Shown here: positions 8,759 to 17,504 of the stretch, piece after piece | Layout: the number at the start of each line of letters is the position of its first letter | Numbering within the stretch: the stretch's first letter is position 1 | Assembly (NCBI RefSeq): GCF_028335745.1 | Contig: NZ_CP116477.1 | Coordinates: forward strand, 4,030,001 to 4,094,000 | Source of the DNA: Pectobacterium sp. A5351 | GTDB taxonomy: Bacteria > Pseudomonadota > Gammaproteobacteria > Enterobacterales > Enterobacteriaceae | Direction of reading: 5' to 3' | DNA: 64,000 nt | Notes under the pieces: model-generated | Told to the model about the DNA's origin: nothing | Seen by the model: the letters and a program-made list of their open reading frames with translations, nothing else | Database searches by the model: none | Made by a program: the position numbers and the translations under genes

Positions 8759-9709
8759 TTAGAGCCAGTTTTTACGTTTGAAATAGAGGTAAGGTGCCAG
8801 TCCGGCGAGAATCATCAGCACAATCGCCCCCGGATAACCAAACGACCACTTCAGTTCCGGCATAAACTCAAAGTTCATCCCGTAGCTGGACGCCACCAGC
8901 GTCGGCGGCAGGAACACCACGGAGACCACCGAGAAGATCTTGATAATCCGGCTCTGCTCGATGTTGATGAAGCCCATCGCCGCCTGCATCAGGAAGTTAA
9001 CTTTCTGGAACAGGGATTCGTTGTGCGGCAGCAGAGACTCGATGTCGCGTAAAATTTCGCGCGCCTGTTCCAACTGGCCGGATGGCAAGCGGGCTTTACG
9101 CACCAGAAAATTCAACGCGCGTTGGGTATCCATCAGACACAGGCGCACTTTCCAGCCCACGTCTTCCAGTTCAGCCAGCGTGGACAACGCATCGTCGTAC
9201 TCTTCGCCCTGTCGCCCTTCCATAATGATGCGGCTCAGCGATTCCAGATCGCTGTAGATGTTCTCTATTTCGTCCGCCAGTTGCTCAATTTTGGTCTCAA
9301 AGAGATCGAGCAGCAGTTCGTAAGCATTGCCGTCCACCATCGTTTGGTTGCGGGCGCGCATGCGATACAGGCGGAACGCGGGCAGTTCACGCTCGCGCAG
9401 GGTATACAGGCGACCATCGCGAATGGTAAACGCCACCGTGGAGTTACCGGCGTGATCCTCAGCATCTTCAAAAAAGAAAAAGGAGTGGATGTGCAGGCCA
9501 TCTTCATCTTCAAAAAAACGTGCCGACGCTTCAATATCTTCCAGTTCCGGGCGGGTTGCCAGGCTTTGTCCCAGTTCGTTTTGTACTTTTTCACGCTCAT
9601 CGTCTTCCGGTTCGATCAAATCGACCCAAACTGACGTGGTGAGATCATCGGAGTCATCCAGTTCCAGACGAGATAAACGGCAATTATCCAGTTTAAATGC
9701 GCTCAGCAT
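8759..9709 (-). CDS. corA: Magnesium/cobalt/nickel transporter CorA
   Basis: A 316-residue protein, nearly identical to E. coli CorA throughout: a large cytoplasmic N-domain ([18 protein letters not shown]), long helices, then two C-terminal membrane segments. The signature [11 protein letters not shown] closes TM1, and the C-terminus is YFKRKNWL. CorA is the pentameric main Mg2+ channel, gated by cytoplasmic Mg2+. The ATG at 9709 has AGGGGAG about 9 bases upstream and gives exactly the E. coli length; an upstream in-frame start would add 17 unconserved residues. A long leader (9710 to at least 9950) contains a short ORF and a stable hairpin. Confidence 0.97.
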   Translation of the reverse strand: MLSAFKLDNCRLSRLELDDSDDLTTSVWVDLIEPEDDEREKVQNELGQSLATRPELEDIEASARFFEDEDGLHIHSFFFFEDAEDHAGNSTVAFTIRDGRLYTLRERELPAFRLYRMRARNQTMVDGNAYELLLDLFETKIEQLADEIENIYSDLESLSRIIMEGRQGEEYDDALSTLAELEDVGWKVRLCLMDTQRALNFLVRKARLPSGQLEQAREILRDIESLLPHNESLFQKVNFLMQAAMGFINIEQSRIIKIFSVVSVVFLPPTLVASSYGMNFEFMPELKWSFGYPGAIVLMILAGLAPYLYFKRKNWL

Positions 9710-9849
9710 GGGCCATAGCTCCCCTTTCAGTAGCAGAGATGGACAACGCGATTGAAGCACAGAAACAGAGGTGAGGTGTCACCGGCAGGTTTCAGTCCGT
9801 TCGACGGATCTGACTCATAGCGATAAAAACAGCGTCGCTGACAACCACG

Positions 9850-9877
9850 AAGGCTATCAGCAGAGGAAGATAGCCTT
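9850..9877 (-). promoter_or_regulatory. corA leader hairpin
   Basis: AAGGCTATC (9850-9858) and GATAGCCTT (9869-9877) form a perfect 9-bp stem with a 10-base loop in the corA 5' leader. On the corA strand the stem's first two bases are the last two of the TAA that ends the leader ORF. A ribosome terminating there would cover the stem. This is the arrangement expected of a translation-coupled attenuator. Confidence 0.6.
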
Positions 9878-9932
9878 AGAAGTTGTACCTAATGAACAGG
9901 TTAGTGAGCCAGTATCGACTGGGTGTGTCCAA
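9876..9932 (-). CDS. corL: corL-like leader peptide upstream of corA
   Basis: An 18-residue ORF starts with TTG (9932-9930) and ends with TAA. Its sequence is MDTPSRYWLTNLFIRYNF. It has a strong Shine-Dalgarno GGAGGA (9946-9941) spaced 8 bases from the start. Salmonella corA has a short leader ORF, corL (about 17 codons), whose translation controls Rho-dependent termination in the leader. This ORF has the same position, size and adjoining structure. I infer orthology from architecture and have not compared the peptide sequences. A competing 9-codon ATG ORF just upstream ends inside the Shine-Dalgarno/spacer region. Confidence 0.6.
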   Translation of the reverse strand: MDTPSRYWLTNLFIRYNF

Positions 9933-10118
9933 GGCGTCAGTCCTCCGAGAATAATGATGCGCGCATGTTACGCCGAGATGAAAAAGACTTCAACTTTAAA
10001 ACCGCGGCGGAAACACGCTGTAAAATATTGGTCAAATGAATGGGGTTTATCCAATAAATCCGGCATTGAAGCGGTAGAAAACGCAGTCCCCAAAGCAAAA
10101 AGGCACTGCATCTGCCGA

Positions 10119-10865
10119 TCAGGCATTGTCCGGCAAATAGGCGATGGCTCGGACGGGGAAGCCGGGTGCGCCAGCGAAATTAGGGTAGCTGACGTGGATA
10201 TAAGCACCGGTAGGCGGCAACTGATGCAGGTTATTCAGTACCTCAACCTGCCAGGCATTCTGATTCAGCACGAAGAACTCGCCAATCAACCCGTTGTTGC
10301 GACGGAAATCAACGGCGGAATCGGTATCCAGCGTTTCATGCCCAACCGCGCTAATACCGCGCTCTTCAAACAGGAAGGTCAGTGCCTCGAGCGACCAGCC
10401 CGGCGTATGGCTGTTACCCTGCTCATCTTTATTGACGAAGGCGTCAATATCGGGCCAGCGCGTGCTCCAGCCGCTGGCAAACGCGACAAAGCTTCCTGAC
10501 GGGATTTCTCCGTGTTCACGTTCAAACGCCAGAATGTCATCAACCGACAGGCGATAATCATGATCGCGCGCGACGGCGTCTTGTTTGTGGAGCACCACCA
10601 GCGGCAGCAACAGCTCTTTATTATCAATGCGATCCAGATAACGTTTACCCGCGACAAAATGCCCCGGCGCATCAATATGCGTCCCCGTTTGTGTCGCAAA
10701 CGTCACGGCCTGCGCATAAAAACCATGATCTTCAACGTTGAATAAGGTCTTACGCTGCAACACGCCTTCAAACGCGCTAAAAATAGGAATCGACTCCGTC
10801 ACCGTATGCGTGAGATCGACCCATTTTTTCTTCTGTAATTCGGCAATAATCTGATCTAGCGTCAT
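10119..10865 (-). CDS. Cyclase-family (KynB-like) metal-dependent hydrolase
   Basis: A 248-residue member of the Cyclase family (kynurenine formamidase KynB type, PF04199). The metal-binding motif TGTHIDAPGHF is present near residue 60, and a second region, GHETLDTDSAV, is seen near residue 180. It probably hydrolyses an amide, ester or lactone; the substrate is unknown, and no kynureninase or tryptophan dioxygenase gene is nearby. I prefer the second ATG (10865), because AAGGAG lies 7 bases before it but only one base before the first ATG. The gene is an insertion relative to E. coli and sits with corA between perfect inverted repeats. Confidence 0.78.
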   Translation of the reverse strand: MTLDQIIAELQKKKWVDLTHTVTESIPIFSAFEGVLQRKTLFNVEDHGFYAQAVTFATQTGTHIDAPGHFVAGKRYLDRIDNKELLLPLVVLHKQDAVARDHDYRLSVDDILAFEREHGEIPSGSFVAFASGWSTRWPDIDAFVNKDEQGNSHTPGWSLEALTFLFEERGISAVGHETLDTDSAVDFRRNNGLIGEFFVLNQNAWQVEVLNNLHQLPPTGAYIHVSYPNFAGAPGFPVRAIAYLPDNA

Positions 10866-10927
10866 GGGCATTCTCCTTTTTTATTGTGATACCACACATC
10901 CTGGATACGCGGCAGACCACCTATATC

Positions 10928-11060
10928 CGTCATACTTCAAGTTGCATGTGCGTTGGCTGCGCTACTCGGCACACTAGCGTGTGCCTTGCCCCATTGGGGC
11001 CGCTGCAAGCAGCGTTCAAACCTGCCTCTGGCTGGTTTGTCACTCACCCGAATCACTTAC
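10928..11060 (-). repeat. Dispersed intergenic repeat, family 1, copy B (inverted relative to copy A)
   Basis: This is a perfect 133-bp reverse-complement copy of 8490-8622, between the cyclase-family gene and the uvrD stop. All three hairpins of copy A are present. The copies face opposite ways and enclose about 2.3 kb (corA and the cyclase gene). Confidence 0.9.
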
Positions 11061-11088
11061 GTGAGATATACCGACTCACACATGACGA

Positions 11089-13251
11089 TCACATCGTTTC
11101 CAGCCGGGCATAGGCGGCAACCAGCCATTTAATCCCCTGCCCTTGAAACGCCACCTGAAGACGGGCGTGATCGCCGCTGCCTTCCAGATTCACGATCGTG
11201 CCTTCCCCAAATTTTGCATGGCGAACCCGCTGCCCCAATTTGTAGCCGCTGTCGTTTTGCGTGACCGGCGTGCCAAGACGCTGGTGATTGACCGGGCGGG
11301 AGACGCTGGCGCGTAGCCGCACTTCTTCTACACACTCTTCAGGCAGTTCGCCAACAAACCGGGAAGGTCGATGATAGGCCTCTTTGCCGTATAAACGGCG
11401 GGATTCCGCATAGGTTATCGTCAGTTTCTCCATCGCACGCGTGACGCCGACATAAGCCAGACGACGCTCTTCTTCCAGACGTCCGCCTTCATCCAGCGAC
11501 ATCTGGCTAGGGAACATCCCTTCTTCCATGCCGACGATAAACACCTGCGGGAACTCTAGCCCTTTCGCCGAGTGCAGCGTCATAAGCTGAACCGCGTCTT
11601 GATTGGCATCCGCCTGACCTTCACCCGCTTCCAGCGCGGCATGCGACAGGAAAGCCTGAAGCGGCATCAAATCCTGATCTTCTTCCTGATAGCTGAACTG
11701 GCGCGTCGCCGTCACCAGTTCTTCCAGGTTTTCTACTCGCGCCTGCCCTTTCTCGCCTTTTTCCTGTTCGTACATGCTCCACAGGCCGGAATCTTTAATC
11801 ACCCGGTCGGTTTGCACATGCAGCGGCAGTTCCGACGTTTCATAGGCCAACGCATCGATCAATTCGATAAAACGCTGTAGCGATGCCGCCGCACGTCCTG
11901 CCAGCACTTTCTCCTGCAACAGCGCCCGCGTCGCTTGCCACAGCGTCAGTTGACGATCGCGCGACGTCTGGCGCACGACATCCAGCGTGCGGTCGCCAAT
12001 ACCGCGCGTCGGCGTATTCACCACACGCTCAAACGCCGCATCGTCGTTACGGTTGGCGATCAGACGCAGATAAGACAGCGCATCTTTAATTTCCTGACGC
12101 TCAAAGAAGCGCATGCCGCCATAAATGCGGTACGGCATACTCTGCTGCAACAGCGCCTCTTCCAGCACGCGCGACTGGGCGTTACTCCGGTAAAGAATGG
12201 CGTTATCCTTCAGCGCTCCGCCATTTTCCTGCCAGGTTTTAATCCGGTTGACGACGTAGCGCGCTTCATCCAATTCGTTGAACGCACAATACAGCGAGAT
12301 AGGCTCGCCCTCTACGCCATCAGTCCACAGGTTTTTTCCGAGTCGCCCGCCGTTGTGGGCAATCAGCGCATTCGCCGCTTTCAAAATATTGCTGGTCGAA
12401 CGGTAGTTCTGCTCCAGACGGATCGTTTCTGCGCCAGCAAAATCCTTCAGGAACAGTTGAATATTTTCGACCTGCGCCCCGCGCCAGCCGTAAATCGACT
12501 GATCGTCATCCCCGACGATCATCACTTTGGCGCTGTCGCCCGCCAACATACGGATCCAGGCGTACTGAATGCGGTTGGTGTCCTGGAATTCGTCCACCAG
12601 AATATTGGTAAAACGTTCGCGATAGTGGTTCAGCACGTGCGGCTTGTTCAGCCACAGTTCATGGGCGCGCAGCAGCAGTTCGGCAAAATCCACCAGCCCG
12701 GCGCGATCGCACGCTTCCTGATAGGCCTGATACACGCGCTGCCACGTTTGCTCAATAGGGTTGCCATAGCTTTCAATATGCTGCGGGCGCAGACCTTCAT
12801 CCTTCTTCCCATTGATGAACCACATCGCCTGACGCGGCGGCCACTGTTTCTCGTCCAAATTGAGTGCCCGAATCAGGCGTTTCAGCAGACGCAACTGATC
12901 TTCGCTGTCCAGAATCTGGAAATCCTGCGGCAGATTGGCATCCATATGGTGCGCACGCAGCAGGCGGTGTGCCAGCCCGTGGAAGGTGCCAATCCACATG
13001 CCGCCCTGGCTGGTGCCGATCAGGTGATCGATACGATGACGCATCTCCGCCGCCGCTTTGTTGGTAAACGTCACCGCCATGATGGAATACGGCGAGCAGT
13101 TTTCGACAGACAAAAGCCAGGCGATGCGATGAACCAGTACCCGCGTTTTGCCGCTGCCTGCCCCCGCCAGCACCAATAAATTGCTGCGCGGCGCGGCTAC
13201 CGCGTCACGCTGTTTGTCGTTGAGGCCATCGAGCAGATCAGAAACGTCCAT
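11089..13251 (-). CDS. uvrD: DNA helicase II UvrD
   Basis: A 720-residue superfamily 1A 3'-5' helicase, the same length as E. coli UvrD. It has Walker A GAGSGKT (30-36), the Walker B segment [21 protein letters not shown], and a C-terminal Tudor-like segment ending KWLVAAYARLE. It acts in nucleotide excision repair, mismatch repair and removal of RecA filaments. Start MDVSDLLDGL matches relatives. A LexA-type box lies about 175 bases upstream, separated from the gene by a family 2 repeat, so the mRNA should have a long structured leader. Its paralogue rep is in the same window at 61 kb. Confidence 0.97.
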   Translation of the reverse strand: MDVSDLLDGLNDKQRDAVAAPRSNLLVLAGAGSGKTRVLVHRIAWLLSVENCSPYSIMAVTFTNKAAAEMRHRIDHLIGTSQGGMWIGTFHGLAHRLLRAHHMDANLPQDFQILDSEDQLRLLKRLIRALNLDEKQWPPRQAMWFINGKKDEGLRPQHIESYGNPIEQTWQRVYQAYQEACDRAGLVDFAELLLRAHELWLNKPHVLNHYRERFTNILVDEFQDTNRIQYAWIRMLAGDSAKVMIVGDDDQSIYGWRGAQVENIQLFLKDFAGAETIRLEQNYRSTSNILKAANALIAHNGGRLGKNLWTDGVEGEPISLYCAFNELDEARYVVNRIKTWQENGGALKDNAILYRSNAQSRVLEEALLQQSMPYRIYGGMRFFERQEIKDALSYLRLIANRNDDAAFERVVNTPTRGIGDRTLDVVRQTSRDRQLTLWQATRALLQEKVLAGRAAASLQRFIELIDALAYETSELPLHVQTDRVIKDSGLWSMYEQEKGEKGQARVENLEELVTATRQFSYQEEDQDLMPLQAFLSHAALEAGEGQADANQDAVQLMTLHSAKGLEFPQVFIVGMEEGMFPSQMSLDEGGRLEEERRLAYVGVTRAMEKLTITYAESRRLYGKEAYHRPSRFVGELPEECVEEVRLRASVSRPVNHQRLGTPVTQNDSGYKLGQRVRHAKFGEGTIVNLEGSGDHARLQVAFQGQGIKWLVAAYARLETM

Positions 13252-13299
13252 AGGTACGGGTTATCCGGTGAGGGAAACGCCGCACATGTAAGTAATGCC

Positions 13300-13404
13300 G
13301 ATCGTTTAAGCATCGAGATACACGGGGCGACCACAGGGGTGGGGCCTCCCTGCGGGAACCTCCCCCTGTGTTTCCCCTAATAACGGGCTTAAGTGACCAG
13401 TATT
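13300..13404 (-). repeat. Dispersed intergenic repeat, family 2, copy 2
   Basis: Its reverse complement aligns with 293-399, sharing AATACTGGTC, GGAAACAC, TCCCGCAGGGA, GTGGTCGCCC and GTATCTCGAT. It lies wholly between the uvrD start codon and the LexA box, so it should be transcribed in the uvrD 5' leader. G-rich and C-rich arms around the TCCC-GCA-GGGA hairpin allow strong folding. Confidence 0.75.
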
Positions 13405-13426
13405 CGCACATGCGAGGGCATTTCCA

Positions 13427-13442
13427 CTGGTAATTTATACAG
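13427..13442 (-). promoter_or_regulatory. LexA (SOS) box of uvrD
   Basis: On the uvrD strand the sequence is CTGTATAAATTACCAG, which fits CTG-N10-CAG exactly and is close to the known E. coli uvrD operator. It lies between the yigB stop and uvrD and marks the uvrD promoter region. Confidence 0.78.
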
Positions 13443-13455
13443 GTTAATGCGGTGA

Positions 13456-14172
13456 TTATAGCAATGCCGACAGCGATGCCAACCGCGAAATTTCAATATG
13501 CGGCAGCAGCCGGGCATCCCCAATCTGCGTCAGGCTGCCTTCACGCAGGTTAATCCAGCAGGCCTGCATACCGCAGCGGATCGACCCCGCCACATCGGTG
13601 GTGAGATCGTCACCCACGTGCAGGATCTCATGCAAAGGCAGGTTGAGCTTTTCCGCAGCCAGATGGTACATGTCATCAAACGGTTTGGCGCGACCATGCG
13701 GGCCAGCGCGCAGGATAAACAAAAAATAGCGATCGAGCCCAAAACGGTGTGGCTCAGCGTTACCGTTGGTGATGGCGGCCAGCGGCACTTTCTCGGCTAA
13801 CGCCGCCAACGTCTGGTGCGTCTCTTCGGTAATCGTAATCTGGCTGCGCCAGTGGGCAAAATTTTCCATTGCCGCTTTTGCGCCATCCTTCGCTTCTGCC
13901 GCGCTCAGTCCACGTTCTAACATGGCCAGCTCAGCCGCACGGCGACGCCATTCGCTCACGTCGTGATAAATGTCCGGCTCGCGCTCAAGCAAGGTCTGGC
14001 GTAAGTTCTGAAAATCATCCGCCTGAAAGTCACGAAGTGCAGGATGGTACTGTTGCAGGAAGCGGATTGACTCTTGCCCCGTGCGCCGGATGACGTCCGC
14101 GTTGTCGTACAGCGTGTCATCCAGATCGAACGTGATCGCACGGATCGGGCCAAGAGATCGGTAAAAATGCAT
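13456..14172 (-). CDS. yigB: HAD-superfamily FMN phosphatase YigB
   Basis: A 238-residue HAD-like phosphatase with nucleophile motif FDLDDTLYD (Asp16/Asp18), ITNGN as motif II, and [10 protein letters not shown] as the metal-binding motif. E. coli YigB dephosphorylates FMN and other small phosphates in riboflavin metabolism. Its ATG shares one base with the xerC stop, and it is the last gene of the tightly packed dapF-yigA-xerC-yigB operon. The uvrD promoter and LexA box start just past its stop. Confidence 0.94.
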   Translation of the reverse strand: MHFYRSLGPIRAITFDLDDTLYDNADVIRRTGQESIRFLQQYHPALRDFQADDFQNLRQTLLEREPDIYHDVSEWRRRAAELAMLERGLSAAEAKDGAKAAMENFAHWRSQITITEETHQTLAALAEKVPLAAITNGNAEPHRFGLDRYFLFILRAGPHGRAKPFDDMYHLAAEKLNLPLHEILHVGDDLTTDVAGSIRCGMQACWINLREGSLTQIGDARLLPHIEISRLASLSALL

Positions 14173-15107
14173 CAGGGTTTCCCTCGTTTGGCGCGTGGAT
14201 GCGCAGCATCGTACACGGAGGCTAAATGTTGAAAATCAAGATGGGTATAAATCTGTGTTGTAGACAGGTTGGCATGACCCAGTAGCTCTTGCACCGCCCG
14301 TAAATCACCGCTGGATTCCAGCATGTGCGTCGCAAAGGAGTGGCGCAGCTTATGCGGATGAACATGGCTATTCACGCCCTGCTTAATCCCCCATTCAGCA
14401 AAACGCTTCTGCACGTTGCGCATCGAAATGCGTCGTCCCTGATTGGAGATAAAAACGGCATCATCCTGCGGGCCAAACAGCTCGCGCAGCGCCAGCCAGC
14501 GTTCCAGCCAGGTTACCGCCGTTTTTCCTATCGGCAATTTGCGCTCTCTGCTGCCCTTCCCCATGACCCAAACTTCACCGCTGGCCAGATCGATATGCTG
14601 ACAGTCCATACCGACCAGCTCCGCCAGACGCAGCCCCGCACCGTACATCACTTCGAGCATCGTACGGTCGCGTACCGCGAGAGGATCGTCCAGATCGATC
14701 TCCAGCAGCCTGCCCATTTCATCTACATCCATATTCTTGGGCAATGGGCGTCCGGCTCGCGGCGTGGATACCCCTTTCGCCGGGTTTGCCGCCAGTACGC
14801 CCCGTGACACCATCCAGTCGAGAAAGCTGCGCAATGCCGATAGGCGCAGCGCCAGACTGCCCGAATGCAGGCCATCGCGCTTACTGCGGGACACCACGGA
14901 ACGCACGTCAGCGGCATCCAGTTTACGCCAATCAGCCACACCTGCTGCGGAAAGTATTGTGATAACCGCAGACAGTTGGCGCAAATAGCTGGTCTGCGTG
15001 AGCGGGCTTAGCTGACGTTCGACTTTCAGATAGCGCAGGAAAGCCTCAACATCAGCGTGTAAAGGGGAAGAGGAAGGTACCTCCGATGACGCAGGCTGTC
15101 GGCTCAT
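14172..15107 (-). CDS. xerC: Tyrosine recombinase XerC
   Basis: A 311-residue tyrosine recombinase: an N-terminal SAM-like DNA-binding domain, then a catalytic domain. Catalytic residues are seen in [11 protein letters not shown] (Arg), [12 protein letters not shown] (His-x-x-Arg), [11 protein letters not shown] (His) and IYTHLDF (Tyr nucleophile). With XerD it resolves chromosome dimers at dif. Its start overlaps the yigA stop by ATGA, and its stop overlaps the yigB start by one base, so translation is coupled along the operon. XerC is a host gene and is not evidence of a mobile element. Confidence 0.97.
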   Translation of the reverse strand: MSRQPASSEVPSSSPLHADVEAFLRYLKVERQLSPLTQTSYLRQLSAVITILSAAGVADWRKLDAADVRSVVSRSKRDGLHSGSLALRLSALRSFLDWMVSRGVLAANPAKGVSTPRAGRPLPKNMDVDEMGRLLEIDLDDPLAVRDRTMLEVMYGAGLRLAELVGMDCQHIDLASGEVWVMGKGSRERKLPIGKTAVTWLERWLALRELFGPQDDAVFISNQGRRISMRNVQKRFAEWGIKQGVNSHVHPHKLRHSFATHMLESSGDLRAVQELLGHANLSTTQIYTHLDFQHLASVYDAAHPRAKRGKP

Positions 15108-15808
15108 ACCCGCTCAACCCAGCGCGCCAGCATCGCCGGCAGCATCATGGCCATTTGCTGGAGCAGTACGGTTCCCATGCCATCCTGATAGTGGTGGCTG
15201 TCACGGCTGCTGAAAATCAGCACGCCCAAATCGTGATTGTTGCCCATCAGCGACAGCGCAACCGACCCAATCTGCCTGGCCTGCGGCAGCAGGAGCAGCA
15301 GTTCCGGTCCGTTTAGACTGCCAAGATAGTGGTTGCTTTGTCCGAAACGCTGAATGCGCAGCGGCTCAAACGTGGTGCGGTTTAGCCCAAGATGGGTAAA
15401 ACCGGATGGCGCGCCAATACGCCATTTATCGCTGAACAGACGAACCGTCGCCCCCGCCAGACCAAGCTGGCGTGCCCAGCGCTGCAACCGATCCAGCATG
15501 TCCGTCAGGCTATCCGCCGACGCCAATTCAGTTTGTAACCCAAGCAGGCGATTGAACAGCACTTCGTTCGCGCCCGCCTGCTCCATCAGCAGCGTGATTT
15601 CTTCCTCAAGCTGAGTAATGTGGTTACGCTGACGCGCCAGTTGCCATTCCACCAGCGACACGGTTCCCCTGACGGGGTGAGGAATGCGCATCTGCTCGAC
15701 GGGACGCGCATTGCGGATAAAAAAATCGGGATTCTGTTGCAGGAACTGCAAAACCATCTCGTCACTGAGTGCGATCTCGCGCTCTGCCTGTTCCTCGACA
15801 TTCTTCAT
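15104..15808 (-). CDS. yigA: DUF484 protein YigA
   Basis: A 234-residue cytoplasmic protein of the DUF484 family (E. coli YigA, 235 aa). It has an N-terminal [23 protein letters not shown] segment, a short coiled coil ([22 protein letters not shown]), then a GAF-like domain including LVEWQ and SVALSLMGN. No activity is established. I chose the ATG at 15808 (MKNVEEQ), which overlaps the dapF stop by ATGA; the longer frame upstream runs inside dapF. It lies between dapF and xerC, as in other enterobacteria. Confidence 0.93.
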   Translation of the reverse strand: MKNVEEQAEREIALSDEMVLQFLQQNPDFFIRNARPVEQMRIPHPVRGTVSLVEWQLARQRNHITQLEEEITLLMEQAGANEVLFNRLLGLQTELASADSLTDMLDRLQRWARQLGLAGATVRLFSDKWRIGAPSGFTHLGLNRTTFEPLRIQRFGQSNHYLGSLNGPELLLLLPQARQIGSVALSLMGNNHDLGVLIFSSRDSHHYQDGMGTVLLQQMAMMLPAMLARWVERV

Positions 15809-16629
15809 AAATGAATAAATCCATCGTAGACATGCGTTGCAGGCCCGGTCATGAATAACGGATGTCCCGGCCCATCCCACTGGATATCCAACTCCCCGCC
15901 CGGCAAAGATACGCGAACGTTCGCGGACAATAACCCCTGCTGGATTCCTACTGCCACGGCTGCACACGCGCCGCTACCACACGCCTGTGTTTCTCCCGCC
16001 CCGCGTTCGTATACCCGCAGGCGGACAGTGTGGCTATCAACAATTTGCATAAAACCAATGTTGGCACGCTCGGGAAAACGCTCATGGCTTTCCAGCAGCG
16101 GCCCCAGCGTTTCCACCTTCGCCGTGTCCACATCCTCAACCTGAATCACACAGTGCGGGTTACCCATCGACACCACGCCGCACAGCACCGTGTGTTCGTC
16201 AGCACGCATGATGTAGGTTTTCTCTGCTTTGACCGCGCGAAACGGCACCTGTTGCGGCTCGAAATTAGGTTCGCCCATATTAACGCGCACCAGTTCATCA
16301 TCCGTCACAGACAGCACCATCCGGCCCGTCTGCGTACTGACGGCGATGTCACGCTTGTTGGTCAGCCCTTTCAGGCGAACAAAGCGGGCAAAACAGCGCG
16401 CGCCGTTACCACACTGCGCCACTTCACTGCCATCCGCGTTAAAAATACGGTAGTGAAAATCCAATTCAGGATCGTAGGGCGGCTCAACGACCAGCAGTTG
16501 GTCAAACCCGACACCACAGTGCCGATCCGCCAAACGACGAATCAATTCGGGTGAAAAATAAACGTTTTGCGTAACGGCATCAACAACCATGAAATCGTTG
16601 CCTAATCCGTGCATCTTAGCGAACTGCAT
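15805..16629 (-). CDS. dapF: Diaminopimelate epimerase
   Basis: A 274-residue cofactor-independent epimerase that converts LL- to meso-diaminopimelate for lysine and peptidoglycan. Both catalytic cysteines are visible, in CGNGARC (about residue 73) and ACGSGACA (about residue 217). The N-terminus [15 protein letters not shown] and full length match E. coli DapF. It heads the overlapping cluster dapF-yigA-xerC-yigB. The upstream neighbour on the same strand is lptM, 77 bases away. Confidence 0.98.
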   Translation of the reverse strand: MQFAKMHGLGNDFMVVDAVTQNVYFSPELIRRLADRHCGVGFDQLLVVEPPYDPELDFHYRIFNADGSEVAQCGNGARCFARFVRLKGLTNKRDIAVSTQTGRMVLSVTDDELVRVNMGEPNFEPQQVPFRAVKAEKTYIMRADEHTVLCGVVSMGNPHCVIQVEDVDTAKVETLGPLLESHERFPERANIGFMQIVDSHTVRLRVYERGAGETQACGSGACAAVAVGIQQGLLSANVRVSLPGGELDIQWDGPGHPLFMTGPATHVYDGFIHL

Positions 16630-16706
16630 TATCCTGACTCCCCCGCTTGCTTAACCGGGCGCGATAAACATCTACGTGACCTGTTATTTATTATTACCGT
16701 CACGCA

Positions 16707-16874
16707 TTAAGGACGTATTGACGCTTTCTTTTGCGGCGGCTGGTTCTCATTTTGCTGAGTCGTTGACGCACCGGATTTGCCATCGGCAGGCATATACAGC
16801 GGCCCTTTCAGACCACAACCCAATAAACTCACTACGGCTAACACCAGAAAAAACTGGCGAAATACGTTCTTCAT
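16707..16874 (-). CDS. lptM: LPS-transport assembly lipoprotein LptM (YifL)
   Basis: A 55-residue lipoprotein. The signal sequence MKNVFRQFFLVLAVVSLLGC has lipobox LLGC with the acylated Cys at residue 20, followed by the conserved GLKGPLY and a low-complexity Q/N/P-rich tail. LptM assists folding and disulfide maturation of LptD at the Bam complex. The start at 16874 matches E. coli; an in-frame ATG 18 bases upstream is less likely. It is divergent from cyaY and co-directional with dapF. Confidence 0.9.
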   Translation of the reverse strand: MKNVFRQFFLVLAVVSLLGCGLKGPLYMPADGKSGASTTQQNENQPPQKKASIRP

Positions 16875-16951
16875 CACGTTAAGACCTGTCATTAATACTC
16901 GTATGCTCTCTATAATCGCAGGTGGATCATGAAAATCAATAGGAATCGAAA

Positions 16952-17272
16952 ATGAACGATAGCGAGTTCCACCAATTAGCCGACGAACTCATGCTTCAGT
17001 TGGAAGAAACGCTGGATCGGTTTGAGGGTGATGCCGACATCGATTATGAAACCAACGGCGGCGTGATGACGCTGAGTTTTGAGAACGGCAGCAAAATCGT
17101 GATTAATCGGCAGGAGCCGCTGCACCAAATCTGGCTGGCGACCAAAGCAGGTGGCTACCACTTCAACCTTCAGGACACACGCTGGATATGCGATCGCAGC
17201 GGTGAAGATTTTATCGCGCGGCTGTCATCAGCCTGTTCGGCTCAGGCCGGGGAAGCCGTTCACTTCGGGTAA
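16952..17272 (+). CDS. cyaY: Frataxin-like iron donor CyaY
   Basis: A 106-residue frataxin homologue. The acidic first helix ([33 protein letters not shown] is rich in Asp/Glu) is the iron-binding face. The sheet carries the typical [22 protein letters not shown]. It binds iron and the cysteine desulfurase IscS and modulates Fe-S assembly. The ATG is preceded by AGGAATCGAAA. A TATAAT (16911-16916) in the 77-bp gap to divergent lptM is a likely -10 element. The last ~60 bases overlap a short transporter remnant on the other strand. Confidence 0.96.
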   Translation: MNDSEFHQLADELMLQLEETLDRFEGDADIDYETNGGVMTLSFENGSKIVINRQEPLHQIWLATKAGGYHFNLQDTRWICDRSGEDFIARLSSACSAQAGEAVHFG

Positions 17273-17456
17273 ACACGCCATACATCAGCGCCGTACCACA
17301 AACCGTCGCGGTAATCGGTAGCGTGGTCAACAGCGGGACAGGCGTTATGGATACATCAACCAGCGTAGAACACAGCGTCATCAGAGAAATAATACTGCCG
17401 GTCAGCCCTTGTCCGAGCGCCAGCAGTATCAGATTTCGGCGTTGCAACGAATCCAT
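17211..17456 (-). pseudogene. Truncated MFS-type transporter N-terminus overlapping cyaY
   Basis: The frame gives 81 residues beginning MDSLQRRNLILLALGQGL, two hydrophobic stretches, and ATVCGTALMYG, which resembles the first helices of major-facilitator permeases. Family members are about 400 residues. Here the similarity stops at the cyaY border, and the last ~20 codons simply read the antisense of cyaY. The ATG at 17456 still has a good Shine-Dalgarno (AAGGATGTATTG). I infer a deletion that joined the gene's 5' end to cyaY. An expressed small membrane protein is possible. MFS assignment is from sequence feel only. Confidence 0.45.
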
Positions 17457-17504
17457 CAATACATCCTTTTCTGAATGCGCTGAAAGCCGAATATCAGGAA
17501 GTGA

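Noticed and set aside
9771..10499. A 242-codon plus-strand frame over the corA leader and cyclase gene
   Set aside because: Half of it is antisense to the cyclase-family gene. The rest covers the corA leader ORF and hairpin, which explain the sequence better.
8490..11060. Inverted repeats read as ends of a transposon
   Set aside because: The enclosed genes are corA and a hydrolase; there is no transposase. A third diverged copy at 56 kb shows the repeat is a stand-alone dispersed element.
11935..13179. A 414-codon open frame on the plus strand across uvrD
   Set aside because: It is fully antisense to the conserved uvrD gene. Its residue composition (His, Arg and Gln-rich, no family motif) is that of a shadow frame in GC-rich coding DNA.
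14172..15107. Tyrosine recombinase taken as an integrase of a genomic island
   Set aside because: It is XerC in its conserved operon with dapF, yigA and yigB.
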